NCBI RefSeq assembly: GCF_049060325.1
Contig: NZ_JBMGPW010000004.1
Location: 186,001-250,000, forward strand
Direction: 5' to 3'
DNA from: Vescimonas sanitatis
GTDB lineage: Bacteria > Bacillota > Clostridia > Oscillospirales > Oscillospiraceae
DNA length: 64,000 nucleotides
A model generated the notes under the pieces. It did not search any database and was not told where the DNA came from. It saw nothing but the letters and a program-made list of their open reading frames with translations. The translations under genes and the position numbers were made by a program. Of the stretch, positions 7,705 to 17,174 are shown piece by piece. Within the stretch, counting starts at the first letter, position 1. Each line of letters begins with the position of its first letter.

Positions 7705-8244
7705 TTACTCCTCCGTCTCGATCAGGCCGTAGCCGCCGTTGTTGCGGTGGTACACCACGCACACGGCGTTCGTCTCGATATTGCGGAACACATAGAAGGA
7801 GTGCCCCAGCAGGTTCATCTGCAGAACGGCCTCGTCGGTAGTCATGGGCTTGACAGAGAAGCGCTTGGTGCGGATGATGTCGAAGTCGTTGTCCTCCACC
7901 ACGTCGAATTCGGCGGGCACGGTGGACACCAGCGCGTCGGGCCGCAGGTTCTTGGCCAGGCGGGTCTTGTTCTTGCGGATGCGGCGGTCGATGAAGCTGA
8001 CGGCCTCGTCGATGGCGCTGCGCATATCGCCGTCGGGATCCTCAGTCTGGGCGCGGAACAGCGTGCCGTTGGCGGCGCGGATGGTCAGCTCCACCACACA
8101 GCGGTTTTTCTTCTCCACAGCAAAGGTCACAAAGGCGTCTGCCTCCTCCGGAAAATACTTGTCCAGCTTACTGATCTTTTTCTCGGCGTATTCCTTGATG
8201 GAGTCGTTGAGAGAGATCTTCTTGCAGGCGAATGTGAACTTCAT
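7705..8244 (-). CDS. hpf: Ribosome hibernation-promoting factor, long form
   Basis: 179 residues, the length of the long-form (HPF-long/RaiA) proteins. The N-terminal ~100 residues are the ribosome-binding domain (NDSIKEYAEKKISKLDKYFPEEADAFVTFAVEKK). The C-terminal ~55 residues (IIRTKRFSVKPMTTDEAVLQMNLLGHSFYVFRNIETNAVCVVYHRNNGGYGLI) form the dimerisation domain that joins two 70S ribosomes into an inactive 100S particle. Start 8244 follows AAAGGAGC. It has its own promoter and terminator and is divergent from miaB. Confidence 0.95.
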   Translation of the reverse strand: MKFTFACKKISLNDSIKEYAEKKISKLDKYFPEEADAFVTFAVEKKNRCVVELTIRAANGTLFRAQTEDPDGDMRSAIDEAVSFIDRRIRKNKTRLAKNLRPDALVSTVPAEFDVVEDNDFDIIRTKRFSVKPMTTDEAVLQMNLLGHSFYVFRNIETNAVCVVYHRNNGGYGLIETEE

Positions 8245-8314
8245 AGTGTTTGCTCCTTTCCGTAACGGATAACGGTGCAAGGGTCAGGGAGTGGTTTCCC
8301 CTTATCCTTGACTA

Positions 8315-8343
8315 ATTATAGCAAATATGTCTTGCGTTGAAAA
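8315..8343 (-). promoter_or_regulatory. Promoter of hpf
   Basis: Minus strand: TTTTCA (8343-8338), 17-bp spacer, perfect TATAAT (8320-8315), about 70 bp before the start codon. Confidence 0.7.
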
Positions 8344-8358
8344 GAGGGTTTGGAAGAA

Positions 8359-8377
8359 TTTGTGAAATGTTCACAAA
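8359..8377. promoter_or_regulatory. Operator-like palindrome upstream of hpf
   Basis: TTTGTGAA-ATG-TTCACAAA is a perfect 8-bp inverted repeat with a 3-bp centre, 16 bp upstream of the hpf -35 box. It resembles Rex (TTGTGAA-N4-TTCACAA) or CRP/FNR-type sites, but the centre is one base short of those consensus spacings. Confidence 0.4.
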
Positions 8378-8444
8378 AAATTCGCGGAACGGTCAAATTC
8401 GACAGCCTTCGACTTTTTCCGCCAAAATGCGGCAAAAGCTCCTA

Positions 8445-8545
8445 TTTACAAGCGCTTCGCCCCGGTGTACTATACGGTTCGGAGGCTTTCCAATATCCCA
8501 CCCGCTTGCGCCGTCCCTTCCGGGGGCGGCGTCTTTTTGCCTATG
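8445..8545 (+). promoter_or_regulatory. Promoter followed by a short terminated transcript
   Basis: TTTACA (8445-8450), 17-bp spacer, TACTAT (8468-8473). About 30 nt beyond the expected start lies a GC-rich hairpin (CGCCGTCCC...GGGGGCGGCG, about 8508-8534) with TTTTT after it. The product would be a 60-70 nt RNA ahead of the miaB promoter. No ORF of note is inside. Confidence 0.4.
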
Positions 8546-8557
8546 GCCCCGCCGTCC

Positions 8558-8586
8558 TTGTATTTCCGCGCCGGGTGTGCTATACT
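8558..8586 (+). promoter_or_regulatory. Promoter of miaB
   Basis: TTGTAT (8558-8563), 17-bp spacer, TATACT (8581-8586), 48 bp before the TTG start. Confidence 0.7.
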
Positions 8587-8633
8587 GTCCACGATATTTT
8601 AACTTCGCCCCCGCCGGGGGCAGGGAGGTCCAC

Positions 8634-10040
8634 TTGGAAAGAACACAGGTACAGATCCCCGCCGCGCAGCTGGACCGCCAGCGGGATTTTGAAGCAAAGC
8701 TGAAGGAGATGCACGCCGCCCGGCCCCTCCGCGCGCTGGTGGATACCTTCGGCTGCCAGCAGAACGTGGCCGACAGCCAGCACATTATGGGTATGCTCCG
8801 GGCCATGGGGTGCTCGTTCACCGACGATCCGGCCCAGGCGGACGTGGTGGTGCTGAACACCTGCGCCATCCGCGACCACGCGGAGAAGCGGGTGTACGGC
8901 AATCTGGGTGCGCTGACCCACACGAAGAAGGCCAACCCGGCGCAGGTGATCTGCCTGTGCGGCTGCATGGCGCAGCGGCCGGAGGTGGCCGAGAAGGTCC
9001 GCCAGTCCTACCGCCATGTGGATCTGGTGTTCGGCCCGCAGGCCCTGTGGAAGTTCCCCGAGCTGCTGTATCAGGTCTATACCCAGCGGCGCAGGGTGTT
9101 CTCCGTGGAGGATGAGCACGGCGCCATTGCCGAGGGTATGCCGGTGGTCCGCGAGGGCCGCACCCGCGCGTGGGTGTCCATCATGTACGGCTGCAACAAC
9201 TTCTGCTCCTACTGCATCGTGCCCTACGTCCGCGGCCGGGAACGCAGCCGCGACCCGGAGAGGATCATCGACGAGGTGCGGGAGCTGGTGGCCGACGGCT
9301 TCCGGGAGATCACCCTGCTGGGGCAGAACGTCAACTCCTACGGCAAGGATCTGGGCGCCGGCTATGACTTCGCCGATCTGCTGACCGACCTGGACAAGAT
9401 CGACGGCGACTACCTCATCCGCTTCATGTCCTCCCAGCCCAAGGACGCCAGCCACAAGCTGTTCGACGTGATGGCCGCCAGCCGCCATGTGGCCAAGCAG
9501 CTGCACCTGCCGGTGCAGTCCGGCTGCGACCGGGTGCTCCGCGCCATGAACCGCCCCTACGATGTGGCCAAATACCTGGACCTGATCACCTACGCCCGCA
9601 GGGTCATGCCCGACCTGGTGCTGACCAGCGACGTGATCATCGGCTTCCCCGGTGAGACGGAGAGCGAGGCCATGGAGACGGTGGCCCTGGTGGAGAAGGT
9701 CCGCTTCGACGCCCTGTTTACGTTTATCTTCTCCCCCCGCCCCGGTACCCCGGCGGCGAAGATGGAGGACCCCGTCCCCCGTGAGGAGAAGCAGCGGTGG
9801 TTTGACCGGCTCTGTGCCGTGCAGAACGGCATCTCCGAGGAGCTGCACCGCCAGTATGTGGGGCAGACGCTGCGCTGTCTGGTGGACGGCGAGAGCGACG
9901 ACGCCCGCTGGCCCCTGACGGCCCGTACCGCCGGCGGCCGCCTGGTCCACTGCACCGGCGACCGGGCTGATCTGGGCGAATACCGGGAAGTAAAGATCAC
10001 CGACAGCAATACCTGGGCGCTGTTCGGCACGATCGAATAG
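8634..10040 (+). CDS. miaB: tRNA-2-methylthio-N6-dimethylallyladenosine synthase
   Basis: 468 residues. The N-terminal methylthiotransferase domain has its three cysteines in DTFGCQQN, NTCAIRDHAEKR and CLCGCMAQ. The radical SAM core carries MYGCNNFCSYCIVPYVRGRERSR (CxxxCxxC), and a TRAM domain closes the protein. The enzyme adds a methylthio group to i6A37 of tRNAs reading UNN codons. Upstream in-frame sequence is long, but the conserved protein begins only here. TTG 8634 is the best start because GGGAGG (8623-8628) sits five bases before it. Own promoter and terminator. Confidence 0.93.
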   Translation: MERTQVQIPAAQLDRQRDFEAKLKEMHAARPLRALVDTFGCQQNVADSQHIMGMLRAMGCSFTDDPAQADVVVLNTCAIRDHAEKRVYGNLGALTHTKKANPAQVICLCGCMAQRPEVAEKVRQSYRHVDLVFGPQALWKFPELLYQVYTQRRRVFSVEDEHGAIAEGMPVVREGRTRAWVSIMYGCNNFCSYCIVPYVRGRERSRDPERIIDEVRELVADGFREITLLGQNVNSYGKDLGAGYDFADLLTDLDKIDGDYLIRFMSSQPKDASHKLFDVMAASRHVAKQLHLPVQSGCDRVLRAMNRPYDVAKYLDLITYARRVMPDLVLTSDVIIGFPGETESEAMETVALVEKVRFDALFTFIFSPRPGTPAAKMEDPVPREEKQRWFDRLCAVQNGISEELHRQYVGQTLRCLVDGESDDARWPLTARTAGGRLVHCTGDRADLGEYREVKITDSNTWALFGTIE

Positions 10041-10050
10041 AGCAAAAAAA

Positions 10051-10071
10051 GAAACCGCCGCAGGCGGTTTC
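10051..10071. terminator. Bidirectional terminator between miaB and lepA
   Basis: GAAACCGCC-GCA-GGCGGTTTC with an A-run before and a T-run after; it ends both convergent genes. Confidence 0.9.
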
Positions 10072-10079
10072 TTTTTTTG

Positions 10080-11876
<1,797 letters not shown>

Positions 11877-11888
<12 letters not shown>

Positions 11889-12450
11889 ACAGAAAACCTC
11901 CTTAGGGTAAATCCACGCTGACCGCGCGGATAGCGCGCACAAGCGTTTTGCGGAGCAAAACCTTGCCGCAGGCGGAATTCATTTCCGCCGAGGATGTGAA
12001 ATCAAAAGAAGGGACCCCGGCTTGCCGTCAGGCAAGTTGGGGAAGGGATTTACCGTGGTCGATGTGGGCGATGATGGAGAAATTGCGGATATGAGATTGG
12101 TCAAACATACAGAAAACCTCCTTAGGGTAAATCCACGCTGACCGCGCGGATAGCGCGCACAAGCGTTTTGCGGAGCAAAACCTTGCCGCAGGCGGAATTC
12201 ATTTCCGCCGAGGATGTNTTGGTCAAACATACAGAAAACCTCCTTAGGGTAAATCCACGCTGACCGCGCGGATAGCGCGCACAAGCGTTTTGCGGAGCAA
12301 AACCTTGCCGCAGGCGGAATTCATTTCCGCCGAGGATGTCAAATGAAAAGAGGGGACCCCGGCTTGCCGTCAGGCAAGTTGGGGAAGGGATTTACCGTGG
12401 TCGATGTGGGCGATGATGGAGAAATTGCGGATATGGGATTGGTCAAACAT
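11877..12450. repeat. Repeated lepA 5' end with an assembly gap (one N)
   Basis: A 121-bp block (11877-11997) recurs at 12097-12217 and 12219-12339. The first 63 bp of lepA (11826-11888) recurs at 12046-12108 and 12388-12450 with one or two substitutions. The single undetermined base (12218) lies exactly where copy two ends and copy three restarts. The truncated lepA copies stop making sense after HIDHGKS. A scaffold join or strain variants wrongly placed in series would explain this; a genuine tandem duplication is the alternative. No gene is encoded in 11889-12463. Confidence 0.85.
11923..12042. other. Four-hairpin intergenic element
   Basis: Four consecutive stem-loops in 120 bp: CGCGC-GGATA-GCGCG (11923-11937), GTTTTGC-GGA-GCAAAAC (11945-11961), GGCGGAA...TTCCGCC (11971-11989), and a 12-bp stem CCCCGGCTTGCC-GTCA-GGCAAGTTGGGG (12015-12042). 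The last uses two G-U pairs only if the plus strand is the RNA. It recurs, partly, in the copies downstream. I do not recognise the family. Confidence 0.5.
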
Positions 12451-12463
12451 ACAGAAAACCTCC

Positions 12464-13114
12464 TTACTTCCCTGCCCGTTCGTCCACGTTGTGGATGACC
12501 TGGGCGGCGCTCTGCCCGATGCCGGGCAGGGTGGTCAGCGCGTCGGAGTTCAGGTGGGGCAGTGCCTCCGTCTCCGTCAGTGCCCGCATATAGGCTCCGC
12601 GGCTCCGCAGCAGCGCCGCGTCCACTGCGCCGGCATCGAAGTCCACCGCCTCTGTGGCGAACAGATCCTCATTGCCGCCGCTTTGCCGGTACAGCCGCCG
12701 CAGCAGATCGTACAGCGTGGCGCCGAGGCAGTCTCCGGCGGCGGTGATGGCCTCCCGGCTGTTGGTGCGGCTCAGCAGGTCGAACAGCAGCCCTGTGGTG
12801 TTCACCGCCAGCTTCTTCTGCAGCGTGGCCATGATGCTCCCCCGCAGGGAGCCCTTCTCCGTGCTGCCGTCGTACAGCGTTTCCGAGTCGATCATCGCGC
12901 CGTCCCGGTTGGCGGTGCGGCCCAGCAGAAAGTCCGCCGACACCCGGTAAAAGTCACACACCTTACACACGAAGGCCAGACCCGGCTCCCGTATGCCGTT
13001 TTCATAGTGACTCAGCAGCGCCTGACTGATTCCCAGCGCCGCCGCCGCCTTCCGCTGGCTGATGCCCTTCTCCTGCCGCAGCAGGCTCAGTGTTCTGGAA
13101 AAATCCGTTGCCAT
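12464..13114 (-). CDS. XRE-family transcriptional regulator
   Basis: 216 residues. The N-terminal helix-turn-helix spans about residues 5-62 (LSLLRQEKGISQRKAAAALGIS..., then HYENGIREPG); the remaining ~150 residues are helical and match no ligand domain I know. Start 13114 has GGGAGAG upstream. Its stop codon sits inside the ribosome-binding site of the nearest lepA copy (TAAGGAGG), so the native arrangement is probably regulator-lepA in one operon. Its promoter is covered by two copies of a palindrome, which suggests autorepression. Confidence 0.8.
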   Translation of the reverse strand: MATDFSRTLSLLRQEKGISQRKAAAALGISQALLSHYENGIREPGLAFVCKVCDFYRVSADFLLGRTANRDGAMIDSETLYDGSTEKGSLRGSIMATLQKKLAVNTTGLLFDLLSRTNSREAITAAGDCLGATLYDLLRRLYRQSGGNEDLFATEAVDFDAGAVDAALLRSRGAYMRALTETEALPHLNSDALTTLPGIGQSAAQVIHNVDERAGK

Positions 13115-13171
13115 GTTTCTCTCCCACCCTATCTTGTCTTGGCTCCGGGGCATATCCCACCCGGAAATAAA

Positions 13172-13213
13172 ATACAGCTTGTAAAGTATATCTTATTTTA
13201 TACAGCTTGTAAA
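13172..13213 (-). promoter_or_regulatory. Promoter of the XRE gene with two operator copies
   Basis: Minus strand: TTTACA (13213-13208), 17-bp spacer, TATACT (13190-13185). The 14-bp sequence TTTACAAGCTGTAT occurs twice, at 13200-13213 (over the -35) and 13172-13185 (at the -10 edge and start site), 28 bp apart. Each contains the dyad TACA-GCT-TGTA (plus strand). Confidence 0.75.
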
Positions 13214-13242
13214 TGCTTTTTTGCGCTTAGCCGTAGAAATAT

Positions 13243-13271
13243 TTGCACCTGCCCGCCCGAAGTGCTACAAT
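13243..13271 (+). promoter_or_regulatory. Promoter of the monooxygenase-tatD operon
   Basis: TTGCAC (13243-13248), 17-bp spacer, TACAAT (13266-13271), divergent from the XRE promoter 30 bp away. Confidence 0.7.
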
Positions 13272-13296
13272 AGCAAAAAAACACCGGAGGTGCACG

Positions 13297-13593
13297 ATGG
13301 AAGAACTCATGCTGTATGTCCGCTACCAGGCCAAGCCCGGCTGCCGGGAGAAATTTGTCCGCCAGCTGGTGGAGGAGGGCATCCTGACCCTTATTCGCCA
13401 GGAGGACGGCTGCCTGGCCTATGATTACTACTTCTCTGCCCAGGACGAGAACGAGCTGCTGCTTATCGAGCGCTGGCAGAGCGCCGAACACCAGCGCGTC
13501 CATATGCAGCAGCCCCACATGGCCCGCCTGAAGGCCATCAAGGAGCAGAACGTGGACAGCACGACCCTGGGCAAGGTCCGTCTGGAGGCGTGA
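13297..13593 (+). CDS. Antibiotic biosynthesis monooxygenase (ABM)-domain protein
   Basis: 98 residues, a single ferredoxin-like ABM fold: LYVRYQAKPGCREKFVRQL, then EEDGCLAYDYYFS-like and LLLIERWQSAEHQRVHMQQPHM, which is the usual order of strand, helix and His-containing end. Members include quinol monooxygenases (YgiN) and heme-degrading enzymes; many small ones have unknown substrates. ATG 13297 follows GGAGG. It is co-transcribed with tatD three bases downstream. Confidence 0.85.
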   Translation: MEELMLYVRYQAKPGCREKFVRQLVEEGILTLIRQEDGCLAYDYYFSAQDENELLLIERWQSAEHQRVHMQQPHMARLKAIKEQNVDSTTLGKVRLEA

Positions 13594-13596
13594 GCC

Positions 13597-14364
13597 ATGC
13601 TGTTTGACACCCACGCCCACTACGACGATGAGGCCTTCGACCCGGACCGCGAGCTGCTGCTGGAGAGCCTGCCGCAGCGCGGTGTCGCCCTGGTGCTGAA
13701 CCCCGGCTGCGATCTGGACAGCTCCCGCAAGGCGGTGTCCTACGCCGCTGCCTACCCCCATGTCTACGCCGCCGTGGGCATCCACCCGGAGAACTGCGCC
13801 GGCTTTGTCCCGGCGGATATCGATGTGCTGCGTGAATTGGCCCGGCAGCCCAAGGTGGCGGCCATCGGTGAGATCGGTCTGGACTACTACTGGGCTGAGA
13901 ACCCGCCCCGGAAGCTCCAGCAGCAGGTGCTGCGCGCCCAGCTGGCGCTGGCCCGCGCGCTGCGCCTACCGGTCATTTTCCACGATCGCGAGGCCCACGG
14001 GGACTCGCTGGCCATCGTTCGGGAGTTCCCCGATGTTACCGGCGTGTTCCACTGCTTCTCCGGCAGCCCGGAGATGGCGCGGGAGCTGCTGGACCTGGGC
14101 TGGTACCTGGGCTTCGACGGCCCTGTGACCTACAAAAACGCCCGCCGCGCTCCGGAGGTGGCCGCCGTCACGCCCCTGGACCGTATGCTCATCGAGACGG
14201 ATAGCCCCTACATGACCCCGGTGCCCCATCGGGGCGAGCGCAACGACTCCGCCTATGTCCGCCTGGTGGCGGAGAAGCTGGCGGAGTGGAAGGGCGTTCC
14301 CGCGGAGCAGCTGGCCCGCGCCACACTGGAAAACGGCAAGCGTCTGTTCCGCATATCCGAATAA
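13597..14364 (+). CDS. TatD-family metal-dependent DNase
   Basis: 255 residues forming a complete TIM-barrel hydrolase: FDTHAHYDD (first metal ligands), IGEIGLDYYW, FHDREAHGD, FHCFSGSPEMA and IETDSPYMTPVPHRG. TatD/YcfH proteins are 3'-5' exonucleases and deacylases with two metal ions. Hairpin terminator directly after the stop. Confidence 0.93.
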   Translation: MLFDTHAHYDDEAFDPDRELLLESLPQRGVALVLNPGCDLDSSRKAVSYAAAYPHVYAAVGIHPENCAGFVPADIDVLRELARQPKVAAIGEIGLDYYWAENPPRKLQQQVLRAQLALARALRLPVIFHDREAHGDSLAIVREFPDVTGVFHCFSGSPEMARELLDLGWYLGFDGPVTYKNARRAPEVAAVTPLDRMLIETDSPYMTPVPHRGERNDSAYVRLVAEKLAEWKGVPAEQLARATLENGKRLFRISE

Positions 14365-14367
14365 AGA

Positions 14368-14396
14368 GAGCGCCTGACCCAGCGGGTCAGGCGCTC
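14368..14396. terminator. Terminator between tatD and the MFS gene
   Basis: GAGCGCCTGACCC-AGC-GGGTCAGGCGCTC, a 13-bp perfect stem shared by the two convergent genes. Confidence 0.8.
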
Positions 14397-14407
14397 TGTT
14401 CTGTGCC

Positions 14408-15631
14408 TTAGTTTCCCTTTTTGTCGATGGCAGAGATGGCCAGGGAGCAGACGATACCCACCGCCGCCAGGCCGATGATCAGGAGAAACGTGCTGTTATA
14501 GGACCCGCCGGCGTCATACAGCGCACCGGAGACGGTGCTGCCGAAGCTGGCGAAGATCAGGTTCGTGTTGATCAGGGGGAAATTCACCGGATAGTGGCCG
14601 GGACCGAAATAGGCGCGGCAGAAGGCGGAGTTGGTGGGCGTGACGCCGGAATAGGCCAGACCGCCCAGTACAAAGCCCAGGATGACCACCGCTACGCTGC
14701 CTCTGGACATGGCCAGCAGCAGCACCGCAGAGGTCAGGATGAACAGGCCGTTCACCAGCTGCATGGACAGGCTGCGGCCGTACTTGTCGTACATCCCGCC
14801 GAAGAGCACGCGGCCCACGGCGTTGCAGATGGAGATCAGGCCCACGATGGTGGCCACGGAGGCCGCCGTCTGGTCGGCGCTGGCCTGCCACACCACGCCG
14901 CTGGCCTGAGAGATCAGGGCCAGTCCGGCAGCGCTGACCGCGATGGCCCAGACGTAGTACAGCCAGAAAGTGGTTTTTTTCAGCATTTGGCCGGGAGTGA
15001 CATCCGCGGCAGCGGGACGGGACACGGTCTTGCCGCCCTTGACCGCCGGGGCGGTAAAGTCCGCACCGGGTGCTACGAAAAAGAAGGAGCACACCGCCAG
15101 CACCGCAAAGCATACGATGCCCAGCACCAGAAAGCTGGTGCGCCAGCCGCCGACGCCGGCAGGTGTCCAGGCCTGGTACAGCTTGCCGATCAGAAAGCTG
15201 CCGCCGCCGAAGCCCATCAGCAGCACGCCGGAGATCAGGCCGGGCCGATCCGGGAACCAGCGGACCATGGTGCTCATCACGGCGTTGTAGCTCAGGCCGG
15301 AGCCGAGGCCGCACAGCACGCCGAAGCCCAGATACAGCGTCAGCGGCGACTGGCAGCGGCTGGCGATGAAAAAGCCGGCCAGAAACAGGACTGCGCCCAG
15401 GCGCACGGCGTTTTTGGCGCTGAGCCTTCCGGCCAGCAGGCCGCACAGCAGGGAGCCGATACAGAACAGGATCATCACCAGGGTGAACGTCAGGCTCAGC
15501 TGGGCCTTTGTCCAGCCGGTGAACTCTGCGCCGATGGGGGTGGACAGCACGCTCCAGGCGTACACGAGACCTGCGAACAGCAGGACGATGACGCCCACAA
15601 TGGCGTAGACCCAGCGGTTGAGCTGCTTCAT
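14408..15631 (-). CDS. MFS transporter, oxalate/formate antiporter (OFA)-like
   Basis: 407 residues with 12 predicted membrane helices. The opening NRWVYAIVGVIVLLFAGLVYAWSVLSTPI, followed by GWTKAQLSLTFTL and GLGSGLSYNAVMSTMVRWFPDRPGLISG, is characteristic of the OFA subfamily of carboxylate transporters. Second-half motif NAVGRVLFGGMYDKYGR is the MFS loop. Start 15631 rather than 15646 because GGAGG lies eight bases before it. The gene stands alone; substrate is a small carboxylate by family, not proven. Confidence 0.85.
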   Translation of the reverse strand: MKQLNRWVYAIVGVIVLLFAGLVYAWSVLSTPIGAEFTGWTKAQLSLTFTLVMILFCIGSLLCGLLAGRLSAKNAVRLGAVLFLAGFFIASRCQSPLTLYLGFGVLCGLGSGLSYNAVMSTMVRWFPDRPGLISGVLLMGFGGGSFLIGKLYQAWTPAGVGGWRTSFLVLGIVCFAVLAVCSFFFVAPGADFTAPAVKGGKTVSRPAAADVTPGQMLKKTTFWLYYVWAIAVSAAGLALISQASGVVWQASADQTAASVATIVGLISICNAVGRVLFGGMYDKYGRSLSMQLVNGLFILTSAVLLLAMSRGSVAVVILGFVLGGLAYSGVTPTNSAFCRAYFGPGHYPVNFPLINTNLIFASFGSTVSGALYDAGGSYNSTFLLIIGLAAVGIVCSLAISAIDKKGN

Positions 15632-15843
15632 AGGGAATACCTCCATATGTGAAAAATCTTTCAGTCACCTTACAGTTTATCGAATGGTTCGACAAAATGC
15701 AAGTGGGAGTTTCCGATAGGGAAAAGTATTTTTGATAGGCGCCGCCGGACTGTTCACAAAAATTTTCCACTTTGCGCCGCTTTTTGCATGGAAACTTTAC
15801 ACAGGACATGATAATATATAGTGTAACACGACCGAAGGGCGGG

Positions 15844-17013
15844 ATGGCTTTGGACCTGAATAAGAAAAATATCAAGCGGATCATGCTGCTGATCGCCTTT
15901 GCGGCACTGCTGTACTGGGGACTGAACAACCTGAAGTGGATCAGCGGTGTGCTGGGCAGTCTGCTGGACCTGCTCTCACCGCTGCTGATCGGCATCTGCA
16001 TCGCGTTTGTGCTGAACCTGATGATGGTGGCGCTGGAGCGCCTGTGGGACCGCGGCCTGATCAAATGGAACAGTCCGTGGAACGCCAAGCTGAAGCGGCC
16101 TGTCTGCCTGACGCTGACGCTGCTGCTGTTCCTGGGTATCATTTTTGCTATCTTCTTCATCCTTATCCCCCGTCTGGAGGAGGCCGGCACTACTATGGTA
16201 GCCAATATCCCCACCTATGTGAACCAGATCCAGGTCTGGTGGACAAATCTCAGCGACTTCGCTGCCGAGCACGGCGTGACGCTGCCGGAGCTGTCCCTCA
16301 GCGCCGACCAGGTCAAGGATACCATCACCGGTTTCCTACAGGAGAAGGGCGACAGCGTGGTAAATACCACCCTGAACATCACTACGTCCATTCTGTCCGC
16401 ACTGGTGAACTTCCTGCTGGCGCTGGTGTTCTCCCTGTATCTGCTGGCCCAGAAGGAGACGCTTCTGGCACAGTCCCGCCGCCTGCTGCGGCGGATCCTG
16501 CCCCAGAAGGCCGCCGACCGTCTTATGCGCCTGCTGAGCCTGACCAACAACGCCTTTTCCAGCTTCGTCACCGGACAGGTGACCGAGGCGTTTATCCTGG
16601 GCACGCTGTGCTGTATCGGTATGCTGATCCTGCGCCTGCCCTACGCGCTGCCGGTATCGGTCATCATCGCGTCCCTGTCGCTGATCCCCATTTTCGGCGC
16701 GTGGATCGGCGCGGCCACCGGCGCGTTCCTCATCGTGTTCCAAAGTCCCATCAAGGCGCTGACCTTCCTGATCTTCCTGCTGATATTGCAGCAGGTGGAG
16801 GGCAACCTGATCTACCCCAAGGTGGTGGGCAAGTCTGTGGGTCTGCCGGGACTGTGGGTGCTGGCGGCGGTGACCATCGGCGGCGGCGCCTTCGGCGTGC
16901 TGGGTATGCTGCTGGGCGTACCGGTGTGCTCGGTGGTCTATGTGCTGGTGCAGGATTACATCCGTTCCGGCAAGCCTGCCAGGACAGATGGCGTACCTCC
17001 GACGCAGTCATAA
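15844..17013 (+). CDS. AI-2E family transporter (PerM/YtvI-like)
   Basis: 389-residue membrane protein: two helices at the start, a ~70-residue extracytosolic segment (about 95-165), then helices with the conserved LIPIFGAWIGAATGAFLIVF and QQVEGNLIYPKVVGKSVGLPGLWVLAAVTIGG, the signature of this family. Bacillus YtvI is needed in sporulation; other members export AI-2 or are permease-like, so the role is open. ATG 15844 is taken over upstream in-frame starts because the conserved protein begins there. Single-gene unit. Confidence 0.88.
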   Translation: MALDLNKKNIKRIMLLIAFAALLYWGLNNLKWISGVLGSLLDLLSPLLIGICIAFVLNLMMVALERLWDRGLIKWNSPWNAKLKRPVCLTLTLLLFLGIIFAIFFILIPRLEEAGTTMVANIPTYVNQIQVWWTNLSDFAAEHGVTLPELSLSADQVKDTITGFLQEKGDSVVNTTLNITTSILSALVNFLLALVFSLYLLAQKETLLAQSRRLLRRILPQKAADRLMRLLSLTNNAFSSFVTGQVTEAFILGTLCCIGMLILRLPYALPVSVIIASLSLIPIFGAWIGAATGAFLIVFQSPIKALTFLIFLLILQQVEGNLIYPKVVGKSVGLPGLWVLAAVTIGGGAFGVLGMLLGVPVCSVVYVLVQDYIRSGKPARTDGVPPTQS

Positions 17014-17035
17014 CACATTATATATAAATAAAAAA

Positions 17036-17061
17036 GGGCGTCCCGCCGCGGCGGGACGCCC
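17036..17061 (+). terminator. Terminator after the AI-2E transporter gene
   Basis: GGGCGTCCCGCC paired with GGCGGGACGCCC followed by six T. Confidence 0.92.
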
Positions 17062-17099
17062 TTTTTTCCGTTGTTCACAAATAATTAAAACCCCGGCTA

Positions 17100-17159
17100 T
17101 TGACAACGGTTCCCGCCGGTGGTACACTGCGTTTAGCACTCAAAGATAACGAGTGCTAA
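17100..17159 (+). promoter_or_regulatory. Heat-shock promoter with CIRCE operator
   Basis: TTGACA (17100-17105), 17-bp spacer, TACACT (17123-17128), then a perfect CIRCE element TTAGCACTC-N9-GAGTGCTAA at 17133-17159 over the start site. HrcA binds this sequence, so the operon represses itself until heat or unfolded protein titrates GroEL away. Confidence 0.97.
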
Positions 17160-17174
17160 ACGGAGAATGGACTT

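Noticed and set aside
8359..8377. Calling the palindrome a Rex or CRP site
   Set aside because: The centre is 3 bp rather than the 4 (Rex) expected, and CRP spacing is also one base short, so only operator-like is justified.
11979..12284. 101-aa frame containing the N
   Set aside because: Made of repeated lepA start and non-coding element, with an undetermined base; not a gene.
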